Part shown: positions 34,078-42,717 of the stretch, piece after piece
Numbering within the stretch: position 1 is the first letter of the stretch
How the letters are laid out: each line of letters opens with the position of its first letter
Assembly: GCF_018614095.1 (NCBI RefSeq)
Contig: NZ_JAGGOY010000062.1
Span: forward strand, 1-64,000
DNA: 64,000 nt
Direction of reading: 5' to 3'
Source of the DNA: Streptomyces sp. ISL-87
GTDB lineage: Bacteria; Actinomycetota; Actinomycetes; Streptomycetales; Streptomycetaceae
Notes under the pieces: generated by a model
Told to the model about the DNA's origin: nothing
Seen by the model: only the letters and a program-made list of their open reading frames with translations
Database searches by the model: none
Program-made: the position numbers and the translations under genes

Positions 34078-35063
34078 CTGCCGATCAGCGGGTAGTGGTC
34101 GGAGAGGTTGGTGTACGTGTAGGAGGTGCCCCAGCTGGAGACCGTCCAGGGCGCCGAATCCTCCTTGACCACGTTGTTCTCCCAGCCCGCCGGGCGGGCG
34201 TTGCCCTTGCGGTAGAGGACGTAGTCCAGGTCCTCGCGCGGGTCGGTCGGGTAGCGGTAGTGCGCGATCGAGTTCAGCGCGGTGTCGAAGGAGTACGGGT
34301 GGCCCGTGCGCGTGTCGGAGCCGGCCAGGTCGGCATTGGCCAGCATGGACGCGAGCTCGGGGGTGCGGGAGTCGACGTTCATGTCACCCGCCACGATGAC
34401 CTGCTCGTTCGCCGGGATGTTCTTGCCGTCCAGGAACGCGTCTATGTTCTTGAACTGGCGGGCGCGCATCTCCGCCGCCTCGCCCGCGTCGCAGCCCGGG
34501 TCGGTGGACTGGGCGTGGGTGCCGACCACGTGCACCTTGGCGCCGTTCACGTCCAGCACCACGTAGGCGAAGCCCTTGTTGGACCACCAGTCGGCGCCGC
34601 AGGCGTCCTTGTAGACGACCTGCTCCTTGCGGACGATGGGCCACTTGCTCAGGATCGTGACGCCGCCGTCCTCCGGGGTGGTGGAGGAGTAGGCGCCGCC
34701 GGTGGCGTCCCAGCCGGTCTTGCTGCGACCGACGACCGGGGTCTGGTACGGGTACTGCGCGGCCGAGTTGGCCTTCAGCGCGTCCGAGGCGCCGTTGTCG
34801 AAGGCCTCCTGGAGCACGACCACGTCGTGGCCCTGGTAGAAGGCGGCCTTGGGGATCTCCGACGCGCGGTGGTCCTGGCCCCAGTTCGGGTAGAGGTTCT
34901 TGCTCATCAGGAACACGTTGTACGACAGGACGCTGAGCCGCGGGGCGGCGGCGTACTCGGCGGCCGTGGCGGCCGGCGCGGTGGTGACGGCCAGCGTGCC
35001 GGCGGCGATCGCCGCGACGGCCGTGGCTGCGGCCCGGTTGCGGCGGTGCGAGGTGAGCAGCAT
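34074..35063 (-). CDS. secreted sphingomyelin phosphodiesterase (neutral sphingomyelinase C)
   Basis: A 329-residue exported enzyme of the endonuclease/exonuclease/phosphatase fold, predicted to split sphingomyelin to ceramide and phosphocholine. The signal peptide spans about 1-35 (SHRRNR, a hydrophobic stretch, TAPAATAAEY). Catalytic landmarks in order are LSVLSYNVF (metal Asn), VVLQEAFD (metal Glu), GGVTILSKWPI, VVGTHAQS (His), VAGDMNVD (Asp/Asn), DLDYVLY and a terminal SDHYPLIG (Asp-His pair). ATG 35063 follows TGGAGACC. The last codons overlap the tandem repeat array. Confidence 0.92.
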   Translation of the reverse strand: MLLTSHRRNRAAATAVAAIAAGTLAVTTAPAATAAEYAAAPRLSVLSYNVFLMSKNLYPNWGQDHRASEIPKAAFYQGHDVVVLQEAFDNGASDALKANSAAQYPYQTPVVGRSKTGWDATGGAYSSTTPEDGGVTILSKWPIVRKEQVVYKDACGADWWSNKGFAYVVLDVNGAKVHVVGTHAQSTDPGCDAGEAAEMRARQFKNIDAFLDGKNIPANEQVIVAGDMNVDSRTPELASMLANADLAGSDTRTGHPYSFDTALNSIAHYRYPTDPREDLDYVLYRKGNARPAGWENNVVKEDSAPWTVSSWGTSYTYTNLSDHYPLIGR

Positions 35064-35199
35064 GAGGTCTCCATCATTCCTGCGGGGGGAGATCGACTCC
35101 GTCATCCAAGCAGCCGCGGTTACCTCTGGGTAACACCCGTGACAAGACTTTCTGTCCGGCCCAGGACATCGTGGGGGCGCCCCCGGAATGCGGAGCCGA

Positions 35200-35403
35200 T
35201 CAGTCCTCCGTGGACGTCCACGTGAAGGAGGACAGGTCACCGCGCCCGGCGGGCCCGCGACGGCGTTCGCGGGCCCGGAGGCCGAACCGCAGCAGGCCGA
35301 ACACCGAGGCGGCGAACACGCTGACGCCGGCCAGGGTGACCGCAGCGATCAGCAGCAGCGTCGGCGTCAGCGCCTCCAGCAGGACCAGCGGGTCGAGGTT
35401 CAT
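35200..35403 (-). CDS. small single-span membrane protein
   Basis: A 67-residue protein that I do not recognise. One hydrophobic helix (about 6-38: LVLLEALTPTLLLIAAVTLA and GVSVFAASVFGLL) is followed by a positively charged stretch (RFGLRARERRRG), so the C-terminus should face the cytoplasm. The ribosome site before ATG 35403 is weak. It lies between the sphingomyelinase and MpaB-type genes and could be a small inner-membrane regulator. Codon bias fits real coding. Confidence 0.55.
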   Translation of the reverse strand: MNLDPLVLLEALTPTLLLIAAVTLAGVSVFAASVFGLLRFGLRARERRRGPAGRGDLSSFTWTSTED

Positions 35404-35527
35404 GGCCGCAGGATGCACCCCTCCGGCGGCCGGGGGAAGCCCCCGGCCAGCGGCCATACTGGGAGGACGGCAGTCCGGCACGGACGCGGTCCGCCGGAAC
35501 AGAGGGCTACAGCCTGGGGGAGCGCAC

Positions 35528-36442
35528 ATGGGCACGACGGAGCAACCGGCCGAGCGGAGTCCGCGGGCTGCGCAGCGAGCCCCCGGCGCCGGCCGCCCCG
35601 GCCCCCAGCCGCCGGCCCCCGGCGGGGTGCTGTGGACCATCTCCGGGGACATCCGGGCGCTGCTGATGCTGCCCGCCGCGTTCACCATGCAGGTCGCGCA
35701 CCCGGCGATCGCCGCCGGCGTCGACGAGCACTCCGTCTTCCGCACCGACCCCTGGGGGCGCGGCGAGCGCTCGCTGCGATCCGTCCAGCTGTGGGTGTAC
35801 GGCGGGGAGGAGGCGGCCGAGGAGGGCCGCCGGGTGCGCCGGCTGCACAGGGAGATCCAGGGCATCGACACCCGGGGGCGGCGCTACCACTCCCTCGACC
35901 CCGCCTGCTATTCCTGGGTGCACGCCACCGGCTTCCCGATCTACCTGTACGCCGGCCGCTACCTGCTGCGGCCCTTCACCCCCGCCCAGGAACGGCAGCT
36001 CTACCGGGAGTGGCTCCAGGTCGGCCGGATCCTCGGCCTCCACGACCGGGACATGCCCCAGACCATCGAGGAGTACTGGGAGTACTACGGCCGCATGCTG
36101 GCCGAGGAGATCGAGCCCACCGAGGTCGCGCGCGAGCTGGTCGCCACCGATGTGCCGCTGCCCCGCCCCGAGGGCGGAGCGCCCGCCGTGCGGCTGCTGC
36201 TCCGGGTGACGTGGCCGGTGCTGCGGGCGCTGTTCCTGCGCTTCCGGGCCTTCGTCACCGTCGGGTACATGCCGCCCGAGGCCCGCGCCGCCATCGGGCT
36301 GGAGTGGAGCCCGGCCCAGGAGCGCAGGCTCCGGCGGTTCAGCACGGCCGTACGGCTCCTCGTACCGCTGCTCCCGGAGCGGCTGCGGTACCTGCCCATC
36401 GCCCGCGAGGCGCGGGCCCGGTGGCGCGCCGGCGCCCGCTGA
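35528..36442 (+). CDS. oxygenase MpaB family protein (DUF2236)
   Basis: A 304-residue helical protein of the MpaB/DUF2236 family, heme enzymes exemplified by latex-clearing and mycophenolic-acid-type oxygenases. Conserved positions include AFTMQVAHPAIAAGV (a likely heme-ligand His), HSVFRTDPWGRGERS, YHSLDPACYSWVHATGF and the acidic EEYWEYYG.ML. ATG 35528 follows a GGGGAG site; the first 35 residues are Pro/Ala-rich and probably disordered. The substrate is unknown. It is a single gene. Confidence 0.88.
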   Translation: MGTTEQPAERSPRAAQRAPGAGRPGPQPPAPGGVLWTISGDIRALLMLPAAFTMQVAHPAIAAGVDEHSVFRTDPWGRGERSLRSVQLWVYGGEEAAEEGRRVRRLHREIQGIDTRGRRYHSLDPACYSWVHATGFPIYLYAGRYLLRPFTPAQERQLYREWLQVGRILGLHDRDMPQTIEEYWEYYGRMLAEEIEPTEVARELVATDVPLPRPEGGAPAVRLLLRVTWPVLRALFLRFRAFVTVGYMPPEARAAIGLEWSPAQERRLRRFSTAVRLLVPLLPERLRYLPIAREARARWRAGAR

Positions 36443-36520
36443 GGGGCGCCGGCGCGCGGGACCTCGTACGCCAGAGGCCGGGACCGGGGCCGGGACCGGG
36501 GCCGACGCCGGGGCCGGGGC

Positions 36521-38026
36521 TCAGTGCTCGTGGATCGTGTTCGTCTCGGCGATCTTCTTCCACGACTTCGGCTCCACCGGCTTGGCGGCGGGGGCCTTGA
36601 GGGAACGGGCGCTCGGGGACTGGGTGGCCGGCGGGGCGAAGGCCGGCTTGCCCGGGGTGTAGAGCCAGGTCTCGAACAGCTGGGCCAGCGGCTTGTCCGA
36701 CACCTTCTCCGCGTAGCGGACGAAGTCCCCGACCTTGGCGTTGCCGTAGGCCCGCTCCGTCGGCCAGCCCTTGAGGATCTGGAAGAACTTCTCGTCGCCG
36801 ATCTCATTGCGCAGCGCCTGAAGGGCGATCGCGCCACGATCGTAGACGGCCCCGTGGAACTGGTTCTCCGCACCCGGGTCGCCGGGCTTGACCTGCCAGA
36901 ACGGGTCCTCCGCCGGGCGCAGCCCGTACGCCCAGTCGGCGAGCTCCTGCGCCGTGCCCTCGCCCTCCTTCTCCGACCACAGCCACTGGCTGTAGCGGGC
37001 GAAGCCCTCGTTGATCCAGATGTCCTTCCAGCCGTCGACGGACACGCTGTCGCCGTACCACTGGTGGGCCAGCTCGTGCACGACCACCGAGACGTTGGCG
37101 CCGTTCGAGAACTGGCGCGGGCTGTAGAACGGCCGGGTCTGGGTCTCCAGCGCGAAGCCGCTGGGCACGTTCGGAACGTAGCCGCCGAGCGCGTTGAAGG
37201 GGTACGGCCCGAAGACCCCCTCCAGCCACTCGGCCACCTCCCCGGTCCGCTCCACGCTCGCGCGCGCCGCGCCCGCGTTGTCGCCGAGGTCCTTGCTGTA
37301 CGCGTTGAGGATGGGCAGCCCGCTCGCCGTTTTGTCGGTGGTGACGTCGAACTTGCCGATGGCGAGGGTGGCGAGGTACGTGGCCTGCGGCTTGTTGGAG
37401 CGCCAGTTGTACCGGGTCCAGCCCAGCCGCGAACTCTGCGACTGGAGCACGCCGTTGCTGATCGCCTGGGTGCCGTCGGGGACGTTGACCGAGATGTCGA
37501 AGGTGGCCTTGTCGAGCGGGTGGTCGTTGCTGGGGAACCACCAGACCGCCGAGTCGGGCTCCTGCGCGGCGACTCCGCCGTCCGGGGTGCGCTGCCAGGC
37601 CGACCAGCCGTCGACCTTGAACTCGGAGGGCTTGCCGGCGTACTTGACGACGACCGTCGCCTGCCTGTCCTTCTGCAGCGGCTGGGCGGGGGTCACCTCC
37701 AGCTCGTGGTCGCCGGAGGTGGCGAACTTCGCCTTGGCGCCGTTGACCCGGATCTCGCTCACCTGGAGGCCGAAATCGAGGTTGAAGCGGGACAGGTCCT
37801 GCTTGGCGGTGGTGAGGAGGGTGGCCGTGCCCTCCAGCAGGTCCGTCTTCGGCTCGTACTTCAGGCGCAGGTCGTAGTGCGACACGTCGTATCCGCCGTT
37901 GCCGCTGGCCGGGTAGTAGGGATCGCCGATACCCGGGGCGCCCGGACCGGAACTCGCCGCCGACGCCGGGATCACCAGCAGAAGGGAGGCGGCGAGCACG
38001 CTGGGGGCGATGACTTTGCGATGCAC
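36521..38026 (-). CDS. secreted M1 family zinc aminopeptidase
   Basis: A 501-residue exported metallopeptidase removing N-terminal residues from peptides. The signal peptide is KVIAPSVLAASLLLVIPASA. After the N-terminal beta domain come the exopeptidase segment GFALETQTRPFY and the zinc site HELAHQWYGD...NEGFARY (HExxH-18-E). A downstream Tyr is in AVYDRGAIAL. The C-terminal domain is short, typical of Streptomyces secreted forms. GTG 38026 is used because GGAG precedes it; TTG 38038 would swallow the ribosome site. Confidence 0.93.
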   Translation of the reverse strand: MHRKVIAPSVLAASLLLVIPASAASSGPGAPGIGDPYYPASGNGGYDVSHYDLRLKYEPKTDLLEGTATLLTTAKQDLSRFNLDFGLQVSEIRVNGAKAKFATSGDHELEVTPAQPLQKDRQATVVVKYAGKPSEFKVDGWSAWQRTPDGGVAAQEPDSAVWWFPSNDHPLDKATFDISVNVPDGTQAISNGVLQSQSSRLGWTRYNWRSNKPQATYLATLAIGKFDVTTDKTASGLPILNAYSKDLGDNAGAARASVERTGEVAEWLEGVFGPYPFNALGGYVPNVPSGFALETQTRPFYSPRQFSNGANVSVVVHELAHQWYGDSVSVDGWKDIWINEGFARYSQWLWSEKEGEGTAQELADWAYGLRPAEDPFWQVKPGDPGAENQFHGAVYDRGAIALQALRNEIGDEKFFQILKGWPTERAYGNAKVGDFVRYAEKVSDKPLAQLFETWLYTPGKPAFAPPATQSPSARSLKAPAAKPVEPKSWKKIAETNTIHEH

Positions 38027-38126
38027 GAAGAGCTCCAAGTGGTAGGGGAGACAGTTCTGTTCGGGGGTGCCGTCGTTCGACCGTATTCACGCCCGGCATC
38101 CCACGTCATGTCCATGGCCCCTGTTG

Positions 38127-38385
38127 TCACATGATCGCCATTCGGCCGTCACAGGGTTCACGGGGCGCCGGGCGGCGCGGCGATCGCACCGAGTGCGACC
38201 CCGCGCCGCCCGCGCAGGCGTAGCCGAGGTCGAGGAGGGCGCCGAGGCTGAGGAAGACGGCCCCCAGGAGCCGCATCCGGCCGCGCGGATCGCCCGTGCC
38301 GGAGCTGATGAACCGCGCAAGAACGGCCAGAAAGAACAGGGTCACCCTGGGATCGAGCAGACTGGTGGTGATGGGTTTGCGAGCA
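38127..38385 (-). pseudogene. LysE/RhtB-family exporter remnant
   Basis: The minus-strand frame reads RKPITTSLLDPRVTLFFLA, then VLARFISSG and LGAVFLSLGALLDLGYACAG. This matches the central part of LysE/RhtB amino-acid exporters (the 'NLLNPKVALFFLAFLPQFV' region and the next membrane helix). The N-terminal helices and the last helix are absent, and the frame then runs into Arg/Pro-rich sequence. It is a decayed transporter within an otherwise empty 420-bp gap. Confidence 0.6.
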
Positions 38386-38434
38386 GCAGCCGAGTGGCGT
38401 GATACCGCCTATGGTCTGCATACTAAGCAGTCGG

Positions 38435-38440
38435 TAACCT
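38435..38440 (+). promoter_or_regulatory. -10 box (TAACCT), probable leaderless promoter
   Basis: TAACCT lies 7 nt before ATG 38448, and no ribosome site is present. Confidence 0.5.
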
Positions 38441-38447
38441 GACTGGC

Positions 38448-39311
38448 ATGTCGATTCCTCAGCTCGCCGCCCGTCGCTGTTGGCACACCGCGATCAACCC
38501 GCTGCACACCACCATCTACTTCTCGCCGGACCTCGCCAAGGAGTTCGCCGCCCTCGGCGTCACCGAACGGGTCGCCGTCAACCTCGCTTCCCGGTCCGCC
38601 GCCATGGGTGCCGTGGACGCCGGGACCGTGACCGCCACCTTCTACAGCTACCGTCATGAACTCGTCGCCCGGCACGTGCCCGCCGTCTGGGACACCATCA
38701 CGCCCGAACAGGCCCTCGCCGCCCGCCTGCGCGCCGCCGACAGCACGCTGCGCCGGCTGCTCGGCGAGGAGACCATCGAGTCCCCCGAACTCGCCGAGGC
38801 CGCCGACCTGGCCATGCGCGCCACCGAGGGCTGCACCCGGCACGCCCGCCCGCTCTACTCCGCCCACGCCGACCTCCCCGTGCCCGAGGAGGCGCACCTG
38901 CGCCTCTGGCACGCCACCACCCTGCTGCGAGAGCACCGCGGCGACGGCCACCTCGCCGCCCTGCTCCTCGCCGGCCTGGACCCGCTGGAGGCGCTGGTCA
39001 GCCACACCGCCACCGGCCGCGGCATGAGCCCGAAGATGAACAAGGCCGTCCGCGGCTGGGAGCAGTCCCACCTGGACGCCGCCGCCGACCGGCTGCGCGA
39101 GCGCGGCATCCTCGACGCCGACGGCGAGCTCACCGAGGAGGGCAAGGCCGTACGGGAACGCGTGGAGGCCGACACCGACCGCCTGGACGCGGCCCCCTAC
39201 GAGCACCTCGGCGCGGACGGCCTGGCCCGGCTCGCTGAACTCGGCGGCGGTTTCGTCATGCAGGCCATCGGCGCGGGCGCCTTCCCCGGCGACCTCTTCG
39301 GCAAGGGCTGA
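38448..39311 (+). CDS. SCO6745-family hypothetical protein
   Basis: A 287-residue, largely helical soluble protein. It opens with RRCWHTAINPLHTTIYFSPD and closes with LGGGFVMQAIGAGAFPGDLF, the signature ends of the SCO6745 family, which has no known function. The C-terminal third looks like a winged-helix module (LDAAADRLRERGILDADGEL, then TEEGKAVRERVEADTD), suggesting regulatory or marR-like DNA contact. His residues in the N-terminal half (HTTIYF, SYRHELVARHV) could bind metal or heme. Both points are inference. It is a single gene with a leaderless-type promoter. Confidence 0.85.
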   Translation: MSIPQLAARRCWHTAINPLHTTIYFSPDLAKEFAALGVTERVAVNLASRSAAMGAVDAGTVTATFYSYRHELVARHVPAVWDTITPEQALAARLRAADSTLRRLLGEETIESPELAEAADLAMRATEGCTRHARPLYSAHADLPVPEEAHLRLWHATTLLREHRGDGHLAALLLAGLDPLEALVSHTATGRGMSPKMNKAVRGWEQSHLDAAADRLRERGILDADGELTEEGKAVRERVEADTDRLDAAPYEHLGADGLARLAELGGGFVMQAIGAGAFPGDLFGKG

Positions 39312-39434
39312 GGGCCCGGCGCTGCCCGGCGCGGCCCGGCCCGGGCCCGGGCATCCGGGGTTCCCGACCTCTGTCGGCGGCACCTGCCACAATTGGCAGC
39401 CTTCCACGCAAACGAAGGCAGGCGGGACCGCACA

Positions 39435-41942
39435 GTGACGACGATGTCCATCGAAGGCAGGATCGCCGAGGAGCTCGGCGTACGGGAGCGGCAGGTCAAG
39501 TCCGCCGTCGAGCTGCTCGACGGCGGCTCCACCGTGCCGTTCATCGCGCGCTACCGCAAGGAAGCGACCGAGATGCTCGACGACGCCCAGCTGCGCACCC
39601 TGGAGGAGCGGCTGCGGTATCTGCGCGAGTTGGAGGACCGGCGCTCGGCGATCCTCGACTCCGTGCGCGAGCAGGGCAAGCTCGACGCCGAGCTGGAGGC
39701 CCGTATCAACGCGGCCGACACCAAGGCCCGGCTGGAGGACATCTACCTCCCCTTCAAGCCCAAGCGGCGCACCAAGGCGCAGATCGCCCGCGAGGCCGGC
39801 CTGGAGCCGCTCGCCGAGGGCCTGCTGGCCGATCCCTCGGTGGAACCGGCCGCCGCCGCGGCCGCGTTCGTCGACGCCGCCAAGGGCGTCGCCGACCCGG
39901 CCGCCGCCCTGGAGGGCGCCCGGGCCATCCTCACGGAGCGGTTCGCCGAGGACGCCGACCTGATCGGCGAACTGCGCGAACGCATGTGGGGCCGCGGCCG
40001 GCTCGCCGCGAAGGTCCGCGAGGGCAAGGAGGAGGCGGGCGCCAAGTTCGCCGACTACTTCGACTTCGCCGAGCCCTTCACCGCGCTGCCCTCGCACCGC
40101 GTCCTCGCCATGCTGCGCGGCGAGAAGGAGGACGTCCTCGACTTGAACCTGGAGCCGGAGGAGCCTTCCGACACCCCCGGGCCGTCCACGTACGAAGGCC
40201 TGATCGCCCGCCGCTTCGGCATCAGGGCCCCCTCGGAACACAGCCGGCCCGGCGACAAGTGGCTCGGCGACACGGTCCGCTGGGCCTGGCGCACGAAGAT
40301 CCAGGTGCACCTCGGCATCGACCTGCGAATGCGGCTGCGCCAGGCCGCCGAGGACGAGGCCGTACGGGTCTTCGCGGCGAACCTGCGCGACCTGCTGCTC
40401 GCCGCCCCCGCCGGCACCCGCGCCACGCTCGGCCTCGACCCGGGCTTCCGTACCGGTGTGAAGGTCGCCGTGGTGGACGCCACCGGCAAGGTCGTCGCCA
40501 CCGACGTGATCTACCCGCACGTCCCCGCCAACAAGTGGGACGAGTCCCTCGCCAAGCTGGCCCGCCTCGCCAAGGAGCACGCGGTCGAGCTGATCGCCAT
40601 CGGCAACGGCACCGCCTCCCGCGAGACGGACAAGCTGGCCGGGGACCTGATCACCCGCCACCCCGAGCTGGGGCTCACCAAAGTGATGGTCTCGGAGGCC
40701 GGCGCCTCCGTGTACTCGGCCTCCGCCTTCGCCTCGCAGGAACTCCCGGACATGGACGTGTCGCTGCGCGGCGCCGTCTCCATCGCCCGTCGCCTCCAGG
40801 ACCCGCTGGCCGAACTCGTCAAGATCGACCCGAAGTCGATCGGCGTCGGCCAGTACCAGCACGACCTGTCCGAGGTGAAGCTGTCCCGCTCGCTCGACGC
40901 GGTGGTCGAGGACTGCGTGAACGGCGTCGGCGTGGACGTCAACACCGCCTCCGCGCCGCTGCTGTCCCGGGTCTCCGGGATCAGCGGCGGCCTCGCCGAG
41001 AACATCGTGGCGCACCGCGACGCCAACGGCCCGTTCCGCAGCCGCAAGGGCCTCAAGGGCGTGGCCAGACTCGGCCCGAAGGCGTACGAGCAGTGCGCGG
41101 GCTTCCTGCGGATCCGCGGCGGGGACGACCCGCTGGACTTCTCCAGCGTGCACCCCGAGGCCTACCCGGTGGTCCGGGCCATGGGCAAGACCGCAGGCAG
41201 TGAGGTGGCGGCCCTGATCGGCAACAGCGGGGTACTGCGCACCCTGCGGCCGGAGCAGTTCGTCACCGAGGCCTTCGGCCTGCCGACGGTCACCGACATC
41301 CTCCGCGAGCTGGAGAAGCCGGGCCGCGACCCGCGTCCCGCCTTCAAGACGGCGACCTTCAAGGAGGGCGTGGAGAAGATCGGCGATCTGGCCCCCGGGA
41401 TGATCCTCGAAGGAGTGGTCACCAATGTGGCCGCCTTCGGCGCTTTCATCGACATCGGAGTCCACCAGGACGGCCTGGCGCATGTCTCGGCGCTGTCGAA
41501 GACCTTCGTCAAGGACCCGCGCGACGTGGTCAAGCCGGGCGACATCGTCCGGGTGAAGGTCATGGAGGTGGACATTCCGCGCAAGCGGATCTCGCTGACC
41601 CTGCGGCTGGAGGACGAGGCGGACCGTTCCGCCGGTGCGCCGAAGCAGCGCGAGGAGCGGCGCGGCGGTGGTGGCCGTCCCCCGCAGCAGCGCGGCGCGG
41701 GCGGCGCCCGCGAGGGCGGCCGGGGCCAGGGTCAGGGCGGTCAGGGCCAGCGTCAAGGCGGTCAAGGCCAGCGCCAGGGTCAGGGTCAGGGTCAGGGTCA
41801 AGGCCAGCGCCAGGGCCAGGGGCAAGGGCAAGGCCAGGGCCAGCGTCAGGGCGGCACCGCCCCGGCTCCCGCCAACAGCGCGATGGCCGACGCCCTGCGC
41901 CGGGCCGGCCTCACCGGCCCCGAGGAGCGCCGCAAGCGCTGA
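39435..41942 (+). CDS. Tex family RNA-binding protein (S1 domain)
   Basis: An 835-residue Tex protein, a conserved nucleic-acid-binding factor linked to transcription and RNA metabolism. The order is the N-terminal helical domain (VPFIARYRKEATEMLDDAQL), the YqgF/RNase-H-like domain (TLGLDPGFRTGVKVAVVD), helix-hairpin-helix segments (VDVNTASAPLL and ISGGLAENIVAHR), and the S1 domain at about 655-735. The C-terminal tail (about 762-808) is a Gly/Gln/Arg repeat, probably an RNA-binding disordered region. GTG 39435 is the likely start (VTTMSIEGRIAEELG); ATG 39444 is an alternative. Confidence 0.93.
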   Translation: MTTMSIEGRIAEELGVRERQVKSAVELLDGGSTVPFIARYRKEATEMLDDAQLRTLEERLRYLRELEDRRSAILDSVREQGKLDAELEARINAADTKARLEDIYLPFKPKRRTKAQIAREAGLEPLAEGLLADPSVEPAAAAAAFVDAAKGVADPAAALEGARAILTERFAEDADLIGELRERMWGRGRLAAKVREGKEEAGAKFADYFDFAEPFTALPSHRVLAMLRGEKEDVLDLNLEPEEPSDTPGPSTYEGLIARRFGIRAPSEHSRPGDKWLGDTVRWAWRTKIQVHLGIDLRMRLRQAAEDEAVRVFAANLRDLLLAAPAGTRATLGLDPGFRTGVKVAVVDATGKVVATDVIYPHVPANKWDESLAKLARLAKEHAVELIAIGNGTASRETDKLAGDLITRHPELGLTKVMVSEAGASVYSASAFASQELPDMDVSLRGAVSIARRLQDPLAELVKIDPKSIGVGQYQHDLSEVKLSRSLDAVVEDCVNGVGVDVNTASAPLLSRVSGISGGLAENIVAHRDANGPFRSRKGLKGVARLGPKAYEQCAGFLRIRGGDDPLDFSSVHPEAYPVVRAMGKTAGSEVAALIGNSGVLRTLRPEQFVTEAFGLPTVTDILRELEKPGRDPRPAFKTATFKEGVEKIGDLAPGMILEGVVTNVAAFGAFIDIGVHQDGLAHVSALSKTFVKDPRDVVKPGDIVRVKVMEVDIPRKRISLTLRLEDEADRSAGAPKQREERRGGGGRPPQQRGAGGAREGGRGQGQGGQGQRQGGQGQRQGQGQGQGQGQRQGQGQGQGQGQRQGGTAPAPANSAMADALRRAGLTGPEERRKR
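41720..41857 (+). repeat. Gly-Gln repeat region in tex
   Basis: An array of ggtcag / ggccag hexamers with gcc/cgt interruptions encodes a GQGQ/GQRQ tail at the end of the Tex protein. Its length probably varies between strains by slippage. Confidence 0.8.
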
Positions 41943-42216
41943 GCGGCGGCCACAGGCAGCGACCTTCGGCCACCCCCGCGCCCGGCACGGCGTAGGGGAG
42001 TGGCCGAATAGGCACCTCGTACAGGGGCGTTCCTTGCCAACCCCTGTACAAGATCTGTAGGCATGGTGGAACGCCCGTTCGTCACCTGGCGAACGGGCTT
42101 CCGTATTCCCCCTCCAGGACCGTACCCCCGAGGCCGCCTTGAAGGCGCAGGACTCCATGCCCATGCCCACGCACGCCTACCGACGCTGCCCGAGAAAGGG
42201 TCCGAAGAGGGATCAC

Positions 42217-42717
42217 ATGTCCCACCGGCAACTCAACCTGCGCAAACGCTGCGAGATGATTCTCGGCCATCTGGATCTGACACATCCCTTTTCTCTCGAC
42301 GCGTTGTGCGACCGAATAGCCGAGCAGCGCGGACGCCCCATCCGCCTCCACCCGCTCCCCAAGGAGGCGGCCGAGTCCGGAGTCTGCGGACTGTGGGTCG
42401 GCACCGACACCGTGGACTACGTCTTCTACGAGGCCCAGACCACCCCGCTGCACCGGGAGCACATCGTTCTCCACGAGCTCGGCCACATCCTCTTCGGCCA
42501 CCACTCCCTGGAGGGCGAGGACACCGACGGGCGCGTCCCGACCGTCCTCGGCCGCACCAACTACACCACCCGCCAGGAGCAGGAGGCGGAAATGCTGGCC
42601 AGCATGATCCGCATCCGCACCTCGGGCACCGGCCCGCTCGCCGGCACCCCCCGCGGCACCCTGGCCCGGCTGGAATCCGCCATGGGCTACGAGCGGGGGC
42701 CGCACGATGGCAGCTGA
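42217..42717 (+). CDS. ImmA/IrrE family metallo-endopeptidase-like protein
   Basis: A 166-residue soluble protease-like protein with the zinc motif H86-E-L-G-H90 in EHIVLHELGHILFGHH. This is typical of ImmA/IrrE proteins, which cleave repressors in response to stress or signals. The N-terminal LRKRCEMILGHLDLTHPFSL is conserved in the Streptomyces subgroup found next to multi-TM MAB_1171c-type proteins. ATG 42217 follows GAAGAGGGA. Its 3' end overlaps the next gene by 11 nt. No XRE repressor substrate is adjacent, so its target is elsewhere or is the membrane partner. Confidence 0.88.
   Translation: MSHRQLNLRKRCEMILGHLDLTHPFSLDALCDRIAEQRGRPIRLHPLPKEAAESGVCGLWVGTDTVDYVFYEAQTTPLHREHIVLHELGHILFGHHSLEGEDTDGRVPTVLGRTNYTTRQEQEAEMLASMIRIRTSGTGPLAGTPRGTLARLESAMGYERGPHDGS

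Noticed and set aside
35188..36600. Alternative plus-strand frame over the MpaB gene
   Set aside because: It is Arg/Pro/Ala-rich; the 35528-36442 frame carries the conserved family motifs.
38409..42170. Very long minus-strand frame (over 1250 codons)
   Set aside because: It is antisense to tex and its neighbours and rich in Gly/Ala/Arg/Val of the pattern produced by high GC3 on the opposite strand. No domain was recognised.
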